From: Marinobacter sp.
GTDB taxonomy: Bacteria; Pseudomonadota; Gammaproteobacteria; Pseudomonadales; Oleiphilaceae
Direction of reading: 5' to 3'
Length of the DNA stretch: 37,460 nucleotides
Assembly: GCA_029264995.1 (NCBI GenBank)
Contig: JAJUKC010000018.1
Span: forward strand, 1 to 37,460
In this document: positions 8,877-17,793 of the stretch, piece after piece
Numbering within the stretch: position 1 is the first letter of the stretch
Layout of the letters: every line of letters begins with the position of its first letter
Translations under genes and position numbers: made by a program
The notes under the pieces: model-generated
The model's input: the letters and a program-made list of their open reading frames with translations, nothing else
Told to the model about the DNA's origin: nothing
Databases searched by the model: none

Positions 8877-9530
8877 ATGCGCGACAAGTACAAGTATATT
8901 GGCCCCGTCTACGATTTTCTCAGCAACCTCTACAGCGGCAAGAACATCCATCGCTGCAAGACCGCCATGCTGGATGTGGAAACGGTAAAACCCGGCGACC
9001 GCATTCTCTTTGCCGGTGTCGGCCACGGCCGGGATGCTATCCGGGCCGCAGAGCTCGGTGCCGAGGTAACGGTGGTCGATCTGTCCGAAACCATGCTGCG
9101 CAAATTCGCCGATGCCCAGCATAAGGAAGCGCCTCATCTGACCATTCGCCGCATCCACAGCGACATCATGAAGGTGGATGAGTTCGAGCAGTACGACATG
9201 GTGGTCGCCAACTTCTTCCTGAATGTGTTTGACGAAGACATGATGGTCAAGGTGCTGGAGCACCTGATCCGCCTGGGCAAGGCCGATGCCAGAGTGGTTG
9301 TCGGAGACTTCTGCTACCCGACGGGCAACATCCTGTCCCGCATGTTCAAGAAACTCTACTGGTACATGGCGGTGTTCATTTTCTGGCTGTTTGCCAACAA
9401 CGCCTTCCACAAGATCTACAACTACCCCGAGCACATGCAGCGCCTGGGCCTGCAGGTAACCGAGAAGAAGCACTTCAAGCTTCTGAACATGGACTGCTAC
9501 TGGTCCATCCTCGGCCGAAAACAGGCCTGA
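8877..9530 (+). CDS. Class I SAM-dependent methyltransferase, substrate unknown
   Basis: A 217-residue methyltransferase. Motif I, ILFAGVGHGRD (residues 43-53), and the acidic Asp68 in VTVVDLSETML mark the SAM site. The N-terminal YIGPVYDFLSNLYSG resembles the YD-x-vaxxYD opening of UbiE/PmtA-type enzymes, which act on quinone or phospholipid substrates. A strongly hydrophobic stretch at about 161-178 (YWYMAVFIFWLFANNAF) suggests membrane or lipid contact. SD-like GAAGAAGG lies rather far (about 12 bases) from the ATG. The DUF2156 gene follows after 44 bases on the same strand, so the two are probably co-transcribed. The fold is certain; the substrate is not recognised, and a lipid is only inferred. 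Confidence 0.85.
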   Translation: MRDKYKYIGPVYDFLSNLYSGKNIHRCKTAMLDVETVKPGDRILFAGVGHGRDAIRAAELGAEVTVVDLSETMLRKFADAQHKEAPHLTIRRIHSDIMKVDEFEQYDMVVANFFLNVFDEDMMVKVLEHLIRLGKADARVVVGDFCYPTGNILSRMFKKLYWYMAVFIFWLFANNAFHKIYNYPEHMQRLGLQVTEKKHFKLLNMDCYWSILGRKQA

Positions 9531-9574
9531 ACCCCTGACACCAAAAATAACAACAGGTTATCGGGAGCGTCATC

Positions 9575-10582
9575 ATGTCAGACCAGATTCTTGCACTGGA
9601 CCGTACCCACGGACTCACCGACGGACAGTTTACCTTTTCAGAGCGGGTGAACTACCTCAAGCAGTTCGGCGTGCACTCACAATCCTTCTCGACCCTGCAA
9701 CCGGGCATGCAGTACTTCGATGTTGAGGGGGTGGGCTACGTGGCCTACATGCGCAAATGGGGCGGCACCTTTGTGCTGTCAGACCCGGTTTGCGCACCCG
9801 AGAACTTCCCGGTGATTCTGGAGCGTTTTCACCAGAAGTTCCCGAATGCCTGCTACATCCAGGTCTCCAAACCGGTGGTGGATTTCCTGCATCTACGCTT
9901 CGGGCTCTACGGCACCCAGTTTGGCAGCGAATCCCGCATCGACCTGCGCAAATGGTCCCTCAGCGGCAAGAAAAAGCAGATTCTGAGAACCGCCCTGAAC
10001 CAGGCCGAAAAGAACGGGATCACGGTGAAAGAGCGTTTCAGTGATGATCACACCCGGGAAATCTCGGAAGCCTGGATTCGCACCCGAAAATGCAAGAGCA
10101 ACGAAATCCGTTTCCTGATTCGCCCGATGGAAATGGATTATCGGGAAAACGAACGCCATTTCTACGCCTATCAGGATGGCAAAGCCGTCGGCTTTATCTA
10201 CTTCGACCCGATCTATCGCAATAACGAAATCATCAGTTATGTGCCCAACATCTCCCGGGCCAACGCGGATTTCCGGCAGGGCATTTTCTATACCCTGATG
10301 GCCCACGCCATGGACGTGTTCAAGGCCGAGGGTGTGCCGTTTCTGGACCTGGGCCTGATACCTCTGTCCCTGGACAAAGCCACGGAGCACCAGGAAAGCC
10401 GGCTGCTCAAGAAGATGCTCCACGGCATCTATGAGAAAGGAAACTTCCTGTACAACTTCAAGGGGCTGGAGTTCACCAAATCGCGCTTCCGCGGCGATGG
10501 CTTCAAAACCTACTGCTGCCACAAGCGGGCTATTCCAGCTCTGGAATTCCTCGCCATGTTCAAACTGACCCGGTTACTGTAA
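9575..10582 (+). CDS. DUF2156 protein (MprF C-domain-like, GNAT fold)
   Basis: This 335-residue protein matches the cytosolic catalytic half of MprF-type aminoacyl-phospholipid synthases (LPG_synthase_C/DUF2156), which move an amino acid from aminoacyl-tRNA to a lipid. Family-like phrases are FVLSDPVCAPENF (66-78), GKAVGFIYFDP (202-212), FLDLGLIPLS (256-265), and the closing block LLKKMLHGIYEKGNFLYNFKGLEFTKSRF (from 277). It has no N-terminal flippase or transmembrane region, so it stands alone. A GGGAG lies 7 bases before the ATG. Its 3' end overlaps the convergent murI by 23 bases. Aminoacyl transfer to a lipid is possible but not shown; stand-alone DUF2156 proteins are mostly uncharacterised. 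Confidence 0.8.
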   Translation: MSDQILALDRTHGLTDGQFTFSERVNYLKQFGVHSQSFSTLQPGMQYFDVEGVGYVAYMRKWGGTFVLSDPVCAPENFPVILERFHQKFPNACYIQVSKPVVDFLHLRFGLYGTQFGSESRIDLRKWSLSGKKKQILRTALNQAEKNGITVKERFSDDHTREISEAWIRTRKCKSNEIRFLIRPMEMDYRENERHFYAYQDGKAVGFIYFDPIYRNNEIISYVPNISRANADFRQGIFYTLMAHAMDVFKAEGVPFLDLGLIPLSLDKATEHQESRLLKKMLHGIYEKGNFLYNFKGLEFTKSRFRGDGFKTYCCHKRAIPALEFLAMFKLTRLL

Positions 10583-11405
10583 CGCCGGGCCAGTGGCCGG
10601 CCACCAGCCCCACCGGGATGCCCATTTCCGACATGAACGGGCCAAGATCATCCGGCGCATCACCGGAAAAGCAGGCGCTGATCACCACCGGCCCGGAGTG
10701 GTCCGGTGGCGTCTGCGCACCGGCCAACTGCCCCGCCTGATCGAGCCACCAGGCCACGCGGCGGGCAATCGCCTCGCCAGACTCCACCCAGTGCATCACC
10801 TCCGGTAACGCCTTGCGCAACCAGGGCAACAGTAACGGGTAATGGGTGCAACCCAGAACCACCGTGTCGACACCGGCATCCCGCAGCGGCACCATGGCCT
10901 CATCCACCTCCACCTGATTCGGCGCAGAGCCGCCAACCAGCTCCTCTGCCCAGCGCACCAGAGCCGGATGACCAAGGCGGAATACCTCACAATCCCGGGC
11001 AAACTCCTGAATCAGATCATCCAGATAGGCGCGTTTCACAGTCGCCGGTGTCGCCAGAAGGCCTATGCGGCGATTGGTGGAACAGGCCGCCGCCGGTTTA
11101 ACAGCCGGCACCACCCCCACCACCGGCACATCAATGGCGGCCCTGAGCTCGGGCAAGACAACGGTACTGGCGGTATTGCAGGCCACCACCACCACATCAC
11201 AGGGGAATCGGGCCAGGCACCGCCGTATAAGCGTGCAACAGCGCTCTATCACCACCTGTTCGGGCTTGTCGCCATAGGGAAAGCCGGCATTATCAGCCAG
11301 GTAAACAAGCTCGGCACCCGGCAAGATCTGGTGGATACAGGCGGCGACACTCAGGCCACCGACCCCGGAGTCAAACACCAGCACCCTCGGGCGACGGTCA
11401 ATCAT
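10560..11405 (-). CDS. murI: Glutamate racemase
   Basis: Interconverts L- and D-glutamate for peptidoglycan synthesis in the cytoplasm. The 281-residue protein (from ATG 11405) carries FDSGVGGLSV (Asp11-Ser12 region), the first catalytic cysteine in VACNTAST (Cys76) and the second in GCTHYPLL (Cys186). An ATG at 11420 is also in frame, but only the inner start has a GGTGG sequence at a useful distance. With that start, it overlaps the nudC stop codon by 8 bases (ATGATTGA), so it is translationally coupled to nudC. The 3' end runs 23 bases into the DUF2156 gene on the other strand. Confidence 0.95.
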   Translation of the reverse strand: MIDRRPRVLVFDSGVGGLSVAACIHQILPGAELVYLADNAGFPYGDKPEQVVIERCCTLIRRCLARFPCDVVVVACNTASTVVLPELRAAIDVPVVGVVPAVKPAAACSTNRRIGLLATPATVKRAYLDDLIQEFARDCEVFRLGHPALVRWAEELVGGSAPNQVEVDEAMVPLRDAGVDTVVLGCTHYPLLLPWLRKALPEVMHWVESGEAIARRVAWWLDQAGQLAGAQTPPDHSGPVVISACFSGDAPDDLGPFMSEMGIPVGLVAGHWPGVTVTGSV

Positions 11406-12234
11406 GGTGGTTACCACCATTGCCGGCAGTAATCTCTGCTTTCAGGGCGTTGATTAATCGCCCTGCTATGGTGGTTTCCGGCGGAACCGGAGGATGCTCA
11501 TCCACCGTAAACCAACCAGCATCCGCCAGTTCATCTTCCTGCAACCGCAATTCGCCACTTTCATAGTCGGCAAAAAAGCCCAGCATCAATTGGTGAGGGA
11601 ATGGCCAGGGCTGCGAGCCCTGGTAGCGGATATTGGTCACCGCTAAACCGGTTTCCTCCATCACCTCCCGGGCCACCGCCTGCTCCAGATTCTCGCCCGG
11701 CTCGACAAAACCGGCGATCAGACTGTAGAAGTTACGGGTAACCCGCGCGGATTTTGCCAGCAGGAGGCGGTCGTCCCGGCGAATGACGGTAATGATGCAA
11801 GGGGCAATGCGCGGGTACCAGGGGATGCCGCACCGGTTGCACCAGCGTGCCCGTTCGCGCGGATGGGGTCCGGTTTTCTCTCCACAGCGGCCGCAGTAAC
11901 GATGGTCCTGCCACCACTGCCAGACCTGATAACCGGTGCTGAGCAGATCCGCCGGCGCCTCGGGCGTGAGCAGCATGGCCTCACGCAGGGACAGCGTCTG
12001 CATGCCCGGCACACCCGTGTCCGGCAGCATGGTGACATACAGAGGGCGGCCCTCCCAGGTGCCCAGGGACAGCGCCTCCGGCCGGCTTCCACCCATTTCC
12101 GGGCCACCCCAGCGAAGGAACCAGCCATCAGCCGGCTTCAGAATACTGTTGCCTGAGAATGCCAGCAGCAGATCGCCCTGCTTCGGCAAAGCCTCACTCC
12201 ACCCGGGTGTCCACTGTGCCTTGTTGTCTGCCAT
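11398..12234 (-). CDS. nudC: NADH pyrophosphatase / NAD-cap decapping Nudix hydrolase
   Basis: Cleaves NAD(H) to NMN(H) and AMP; in E. coli NudC also removes NAD caps from RNA. The 278 residues show a zinc ribbon with four cysteines (114, 117, 132, 135), the Nudix box GFVEPGEN...REVMEETGL (175-197) and the NudC signature SQPWPFP (207-213). The signature usually ends in PxS; here the residues after it are HQLM, so the final Ser is replaced by Gln. The gene starts at ATG 12234 after AGGCAGGGC and shares a 140-base divergent region with plsB. It is followed by murI with an 8-base overlap. Confidence 0.93.
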   Translation of the reverse strand: MADNKAQWTPGWSEALPKQGDLLLAFSGNSILKPADGWFLRWGGPEMGGSRPEALSLGTWEGRPLYVTMLPDTGVPGMQTLSLREAMLLTPEAPADLLSTGYQVWQWWQDHRYCGRCGEKTGPHPRERARWCNRCGIPWYPRIAPCIITVIRRDDRLLLAKSARVTRNFYSLIAGFVEPGENLEQAVAREVMEETGLAVTNIRYQGSQPWPFPHQLMLGFFADYESGELRLQEDELADAGWFTVDEHPPVPPETTIAGRLINALKAEITAGNGGNHHD

Positions 12235-12374
12235 GCCCTGCCTTTCCTGCTACCTGAATGCCAGTCCCGAAATGTACCACATCACATTCATCACCAAGAA
12301 TTGGTGCGCGACTTTCCGCTACCGCCCCAACCCGTTAAACTTGGCGCCTGTTTCCAGGACCGGAGTAAACATTT

Positions 12375-14846
12375 ATGCGACTTTATCAGGGCATTCGCAG
12401 CCTGATCCTGTCTCTTTTCCGAAAGATCCTGTTTTTATGGGTCAGGACTGATGTCAGTGGCAATACCCTGGAAGCCCTCGGGCTGGACCCGGACAAGCCC
12501 GTCTGTTACGTGCTTCAGTACAGCTCGCTGTCGAGCCGCCTGGTGCTGGAGCAGGAAGTCATCCGGGCACGGTTGCCCGGCGCCACCGACACCTTGCCGG
12601 TGAAGAATGGGCCCTCGCATTCGTTTTTCTTCCTTTACAAACGCATTGGCGGCCTGTTTCGGGGCGGTCGGCACAAGCCGGTGCCTACCCGGGAGTTTAC
12701 CGATCTGGTTCGCTTCGGACTGGAACACCCGGAACAGGATGTCCAGATTGTGCCCGTATCCCTGTTCTGGGGCCGCTCTCCCGACAAGGAAAAATCCCTG
12801 GTCAAACTGCTGCTCTCCGACACCTGGTCGGTAGCGGGCCGTCTGCAGAAATTTCTGATTATTCTGGTGCATGGCCGCAACACTTACGTGCAGTTCAACC
12901 AGCCGCTGTCACTGAAACAAGTGGTGAACGAGTATCGCGACAACGAACAGAAGGCCAACCGCAAGCTGGCGCGAATTCTGCGAACCCACTTCCGTCGTGT
13001 ACGCCAGGCGGTGCTGGGGCCGGATTTGTCCCACCGGCGCACCCTGGTGGAGGGGCTGGTCCGCACCCAGGCGGTCAAGGAAGCCATCCGTGAGACCGCG
13101 GCGAAGGACGATATCCCGCCGGAGAAAGTCCGCGCCAAGGCTTACAAGTACGCGGACGAGATCGCCGCCAGCATGTCGATTGTCACTATCCGCTTTCTGG
13201 AGCTGGTATTGGCCTGGCTCTGGAACCGGATCTACAACGGCATCGCCATCCACAACATTCGGGTGGCCAAGGAAGCGGCACAGGATAACGCCGTGGTCTA
13301 CGTACCCTGCCACCGCTCCCACATCGACTACCTGCTGCTGTCTTATGTGCTCTACAAAAACGGCCTGATGCCGCCCCACATTGCGGCGGGCATCAACCTG
13401 AACATGCCCATCGTGGGCCCAATCCTGCGCCGTGGCGGCGCGTTTTTCATGCGCCGCAGCTTCAAGGACAACCCGCTCTATGCCACCGTGTTCAACGAGT
13501 ACATGCACGTGATGTTCACCCGGGGCTACTCGGTGGAGTATTTCGTGGAGGGCGGCCGCTCCCGGACCGGCCGCATGCTGCCGCCACGCCCGGGCATGCT
13601 GTCGATGACCGTTCGCAGCTTCCTGCGGGATCACCGCAAGCCCATCGTTTTTGTGCCGGTGTACATCGGCTACGAGAAGGTTATGGAAGGGCGCTCCTAC
13701 CTCGGCGAGCTGCGCGGGAAAAAGAAACAGAAAGAAAGCATTTTCGGTCTCGCCAAGACCGCTCGCAAACTGACCAACTCGTTTGGCCGCGTTGCCGTCA
13801 ACTTCGGTGATCCGATCCACCTGGACAAGGTGCTGGACGACGTTCACGAAAGCTGGCGCCACGAAGCCTATGACGCCGAGTATCGTCCCCCCTGGCTGAA
13901 CCAGGCCGTTGATAATCTGTCCCAGCGTGTGGCCAGCAACATCAACGCCTCGGTGGCTGTGAACCCGATTGGCATGACGGCCACCGTTCTGCTGGGTACC
14001 GATCGGCTGGCGATGGATGAGGGCCAGCTGATCCGCCTGCTGGACAAGTATGCTGACCTGCTGCGCGCCTATCCCTATGCCGAAACCATTACCCTGCCCG
14101 AAGGCAGCGGCCGGGACTGGATTGCCTATTGCGAGAACATGGGGCTGGTCACCCGTCAGCCCCAGAAACTGGGCGACATCATTGCCCTGGAAGGCTCAAA
14201 CGCCATCCTGATGACTTACTACCGCAACAACATCCAGCATCTGTTTGCCCTGCCTGCGCTCATTGCCAGCCTGTTCGAGAACAAGACCAGCCTGAGCCGG
14301 GAAAAGATCGTTTTCCTCACCAGCGTCGCATACCCCTATCTGCAGTCAGAGCTGTTCCTGAAGTATGACCAGGAACAGGTAGACACGGTGATCAATCAGT
14401 GGATTGACGTGCTGGTGGACCAGGGCCTGCTGATCAGGCTCGACGATGAACGCCTGGGACGGCCAGAGGAAGGTACCGAGGCGATGCTGCGATCGCGGAT
14501 CCTGTCCCGCTTCATCATCCAGACCCTGGAACGCTATCACATCACCCTGGGCATACTCAGAAAATATGGCTCCGGCAACCTGACGGCGGCGGAGCTGGAA
14601 GAACAGAGCACCCTGCTGGCGGAACGGATGTCGATTCTGTTCGGCCTGAACGCACCGGAGTTCTTCGACAAGACCCTGTTCCGGAACTTCATCGCCAATA
14701 TGCAGAAAAACGGCGTTCTCACAACCGATGAAGACGGTCGGCTGTGCTATGGCGAGGTTCTGGATGAAGTGGCTGAAGATGCCCGTCTGGTTCTGAGCGT
14801 GGAGAAGCGCCAGGCTATCCAGCAGGTCACCATGCTCGACGCCTGA
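12375..14846 (+). CDS. plsB: Glycerol-3-phosphate 1-O-acyltransferase
   Basis: Membrane enzyme that adds the first acyl chain (from acyl-CoA or acyl-ACP) to glycerol-3-phosphate in phospholipid synthesis. The 823-residue length fits PlsB. Visible acyltransferase motifs: CHRSHIDYLLL (catalytic His313 and Asp318), GGAFFMRRSF, YFVEGGRSRTGR and VPVYIGYEKVMEG. The hydrophobic stretch FLELVLAWLWNRIYNGI precedes the catalytic domain. GGAG lies 9 bases before the ATG. The gene is alone on the plus strand and converges on rsmJ with only 18 bases between the stop codons. Its acyl-CoA use links it to the same pool as the fatty acyl-CoA reductase. Confidence 0.97.
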   Translation: MRLYQGIRSLILSLFRKILFLWVRTDVSGNTLEALGLDPDKPVCYVLQYSSLSSRLVLEQEVIRARLPGATDTLPVKNGPSHSFFFLYKRIGGLFRGGRHKPVPTREFTDLVRFGLEHPEQDVQIVPVSLFWGRSPDKEKSLVKLLLSDTWSVAGRLQKFLIILVHGRNTYVQFNQPLSLKQVVNEYRDNEQKANRKLARILRTHFRRVRQAVLGPDLSHRRTLVEGLVRTQAVKEAIRETAAKDDIPPEKVRAKAYKYADEIAASMSIVTIRFLELVLAWLWNRIYNGIAIHNIRVAKEAAQDNAVVYVPCHRSHIDYLLLSYVLYKNGLMPPHIAAGINLNMPIVGPILRRGGAFFMRRSFKDNPLYATVFNEYMHVMFTRGYSVEYFVEGGRSRTGRMLPPRPGMLSMTVRSFLRDHRKPIVFVPVYIGYEKVMEGRSYLGELRGKKKQKESIFGLAKTARKLTNSFGRVAVNFGDPIHLDKVLDDVHESWRHEAYDAEYRPPWLNQAVDNLSQRVASNINASVAVNPIGMTATVLLGTDRLAMDEGQLIRLLDKYADLLRAYPYAETITLPEGSGRDWIAYCENMGLVTRQPQKLGDIIALEGSNAILMTYYRNNIQHLFALPALIASLFENKTSLSREKIVFLTSVAYPYLQSELFLKYDQEQVDTVINQWIDVLVDQGLLIRLDDERLGRPEEGTEAMLRSRILSRFIIQTLERYHITLGILRKYGSGNLTAAELEEQSTLLAERMSILFGLNAPEFFDKTLFRNFIANMQKNGVLTTDEDGRLCYGEVLDEVAEDARLVLSVEKRQAIQQVTMLDA

Positions 14847-14864
14847 CGGATCGCTGCGACACTG

Positions 14865-15701
14865 TCAGGCCGGCAGCGCCCGGATCGGATAGATGTCGTA
14901 GCGGCTGCTTTTACCCTCAACCCGCGCAGCCGGTTCCGGTCCGGCGATCGCAGGTGCCTTGCGGGGGCGCTTGACCACCACCCGATAGCGGGCACAGGCG
15001 AGCGCGGCTTCCAGCAACTGGCTGGCGTCGTCGTCATCACCCACCACCTGCCGGAACACCTGCATTTCCTTCTTGACCAGCGCAGACTTGTCCCGATGCG
15101 GAAACATCGGGTCCAGATAGACCACATCGACGGCCTCGGGTCCTGCCTGGTTCATCCAGTCCAGAGAACTGCCTGCGTGCAGCGTCATTCGCGCCGCGAT
15201 TGGCGCACAAGTCTCATTCAGGGCGGCCCGATACAGGCCATCCGCCAGCAGCGCATGGATGACCGGATTACGCTCAAACAGTGTCATCTGACACCCCAGG
15301 GAGGCCAGCACGAAAGCGTCCTGACCAAGACCGGCAGTCGCATCCAGTACCTGCAGCGGAGCCCGGGTTTTCTGCAACCCTACGGCGCGCGCCACCAGCT
15401 GGCCGGCGCCACCACCGTGCTCCCGCCGGTAGCCCATCTTGCCAGTGACAAATTCCGCCCTGACTGGCCCGGGTGCCCCCTTACCGGTTTGCTGCAGCGC
15501 CAGCCCATTTTCGTCCATAAACAATAGCAGGCTGTAGTCCCAAACCTGCTTGGGGGTGACCACGCCCAGCCAGTCAAGACCCAGCTCGGTGGCCAGCGCA
15601 CGGGCCGCCCCCGGTTCAGCCAACGGGCTGTGGGCAACGGCCAGGATGTGACGGAGAGAGGATGAGTCCGGAAGCTCGGTGTGAGAGGAAGGCGACGCCA
15701 T
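14865..15701 (-). CDS. rsmJ: 16S rRNA (guanine-1516 N2) methyltransferase
   Basis: SAM-dependent methyltransferase of the RsmJ (YhiQ) family, which modifies G1516 of 16S rRNA. The 278-residue protein has the family phrases [11 protein letters not shown], the block [12 protein letters not shown], the SAM motif [33 protein letters not shown] and [21 protein letters not shown] (the last being the catalytic DPMFP region). The ATG overlaps the TGA of the upstream small gene as TGATG, so translation is coupled. Confidence 0.94.
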   Translation of the reverse strand: MASPSSHTELPDSSSLRHILAVAHSPLAEPGAARALATELGLDWLGVVTPKQVWDYSLLLFMDENGLALQQTGKGAPGPVRAEFVTGKMGYRREHGGGAGQLVARAVGLQKTRAPLQVLDATAGLGQDAFVLASLGCQMTLFERNPVIHALLADGLYRAALNETCAPIAARMTLHAGSSLDWMNQAGPEAVDVVYLDPMFPHRDKSALVKKEMQVFRQVVGDDDDASQLLEAALACARYRVVVKRPRKAPAIAGPEPAARVEGKSSRYDIYPIRALPA

Positions 15702-16090
15702 CAGACCAGAATATCAATTCCGCTCAGTACGCTGCCGCTCTCAAATTCCTGCCCGGCAGCGGCAACGCCGGCAAAAGCCGATAGCGCGCGGGCGGCAGGA
15801 AGCGGTACCTCGTCTGCGCGGAAGCGTTCAAGCCGGGCATCTTCTGCCGCGCGCCGGGCTTCGACACGCCGGCTGTCCAGTTCCGGCCCGGTACCACCGG
15901 GTTGTGCCGGATTGCCGGGGGCGGTGTTTTGATCCTGCCGGGCGGTATTGAGTTGGTTGCGAACATCACCCGTGGCAAGCGCCTGGGGGGCCGCCGCCGG
16001 GGTGCGGGAGACATCCGTACGCTCCCGGGCCGGGGAGTTATTACCAGCCTGGTACAACGAGGGATTTGAGGGATTGATGCCGCCAATCAT
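15701..16090 (-). CDS. Small hypothetical protein, probably disordered
   Basis: 129 residues, no recognised domain. The N-terminal half is rich in Pro, Ala, Asn, Gln and Ser and looks disordered; the second half has a charged helix ([23 protein letters not shown]) and an Ala-rich tail ending GIDILV. No signal peptide or membrane segment is visible. It lies between tsaB and rsmJ on the same strand, overlaps rsmJ by one base (TGATG), and has a promoter-like element upstream, which supports it as a real gene. Function unknown. Confidence 0.7.
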   Translation of the reverse strand: MIGGINPSNPSLYQAGNNSPARERTDVSRTPAAAPQALATGDVRNQLNTARQDQNTAPGNPAQPGGTGPELDSRRVEARRAAEDARLERFRADEVPLPAARALSAFAGVAAAGQEFESGSVLSGIDILV

Positions 16091-16128
16091 AACGCACCAC
16101 CGGGGTGAGAATTCAGAGTCGTCATCGC

Positions 16129-16156
16129 ATTATGGAGGATCTGTTGCAGAATGCAA
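16129..16156 (-). promoter_or_regulatory. Promoter-like element before the small gene and rsmJ
   Basis: On the minus strand TTGCAT (16156-16151) and CATAAT (16134-16129) are 16 bases apart; four of six and five of six consensus bases match. It lies in the gap between tsaB and the small gene. Confidence 0.45.
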
Positions 16157-16177
16157 AGATGACCGTTGGAACGGGGC

Positions 16178-16879
16178 TTACTCCCGCCCGGGCAACTTCT
16201 TCCAGGCCACTTCATCCCGGATATACACCGGCTGGGCCTGCTCTGCCGGCACCGCCAGCCCGTTCGCCATACCCTGTTCGGCCAGTTTAGCCACCTGGGC
16301 GGCCGCGGGCAGCAGGGTCTCGTCAATGGCCGACAGTCGCTCTACGAGCTCACCGGGCATCTGCTCTTTCAGCGTCCAGCCCTGGCCAGCGCCGTACCAG
16401 TTGCCGACGGCATCCGTGGGTAGAGTCACAGCGTCTGGCGGGCAAACGCGCTCCTCACCCAGCAACACCGGAAGCCCCGCCTCACAGCGGAACGCGCCCC
16501 AGTACACTTCACCCATGCGGGCGTCAAAGGCCACCGCAACGCTGTCGCCCTCTTGGAGGGCATGGGTTTCGATCGCCGCGAGCGCCACCGCCGCCAGGGA
16601 CGACACCGGAACCACGGGAATATCCAGCCCCCAGGCCAACCCCTGCACAACACCGGTTGCAATCCGCAGACCGGTGAAAGAGCCCGGGCCCCGGGCGAAC
16701 GCCAGTGCATCGAGATCGGAAGGGGACAAGCCCTGCTCCGCGCACAATTCGCGAACCATGGGCATTAACAGGCGAGTGTGGCCCCGTGGGGCCACCTCGA
16801 ATCGTTCGGTCACCCGGCCATCCAGCCAGAGTGCCGCGGAACAGCCCTCGGATGAGGTATCCAGTGCCAGAAGTTTCAC
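16178..16879 (-). CDS. tsaB: tRNA threonylcarbamoyladenosine synthesis protein TsaB
   Basis: TsaB pairs with TsaD and TsaE to attach threonylcarbamoyl to A37 of ANN-decoding tRNAs. The 233-residue protein has the ASKHA-fold opening LLALDTSSEGCSAALW, HTRLLMPMV, the signature FARGPGSFTGLRIATGVVQGLAWG, FDARMGEVYWG and the C-terminal PVYIRDEVAW. It lies downstream of adk by 33 bases on the same strand, an order I also recall from Pseudomonas, so the two probably share a transcript. Confidence 0.95.
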   Translation of the reverse strand: MKLLALDTSSEGCSAALWLDGRVTERFEVAPRGHTRLLMPMVRELCAEQGLSPSDLDALAFARGPGSFTGLRIATGVVQGLAWGLDIPVVPVSSLAAVALAAIETHALQEGDSVAVAFDARMGEVYWGAFRCEAGLPVLLGEERVCPPDAVTLPTDAVGNWYGAGQGWTLKEQMPGELVERLSAIDETLLPAAAQVAKLAEQGMANGLAVPAEQAQPVYIRDEVAWKKLPGRE

Positions 16880-16912
16880 AGAATTACGCCTCCGGGGCTG
16901 CGCCGGTTTCGA

Positions 16913-17697
<785 letters not shown>

Positions 17698-17793
17698 CGA
17701 ACTCACACCCGGCAGAGAAAGTCGACCTCTGTATCATTGTCCGAAAGCCGGGCTGTCAGCTGCCTCAGAGGGCGATTGCAGGGCTGAAGATAA

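Noticed and set aside
8689..8988. Plus-strand open frame of 99 codons in the gap before the methyltransferase
   Set aside because: It starts at GTG, overlaps the methyltransferase in another frame, and has low-complexity composition.
11405..11419. Palindrome TGGTGG-TTA-CCACCA at the nudC/murI junction
   Set aside because: It lies inside the end of the nudC coding frame and codes for its Gly-Gly-Asn-His-His tail, so a chance or coding origin is as likely as an operator.
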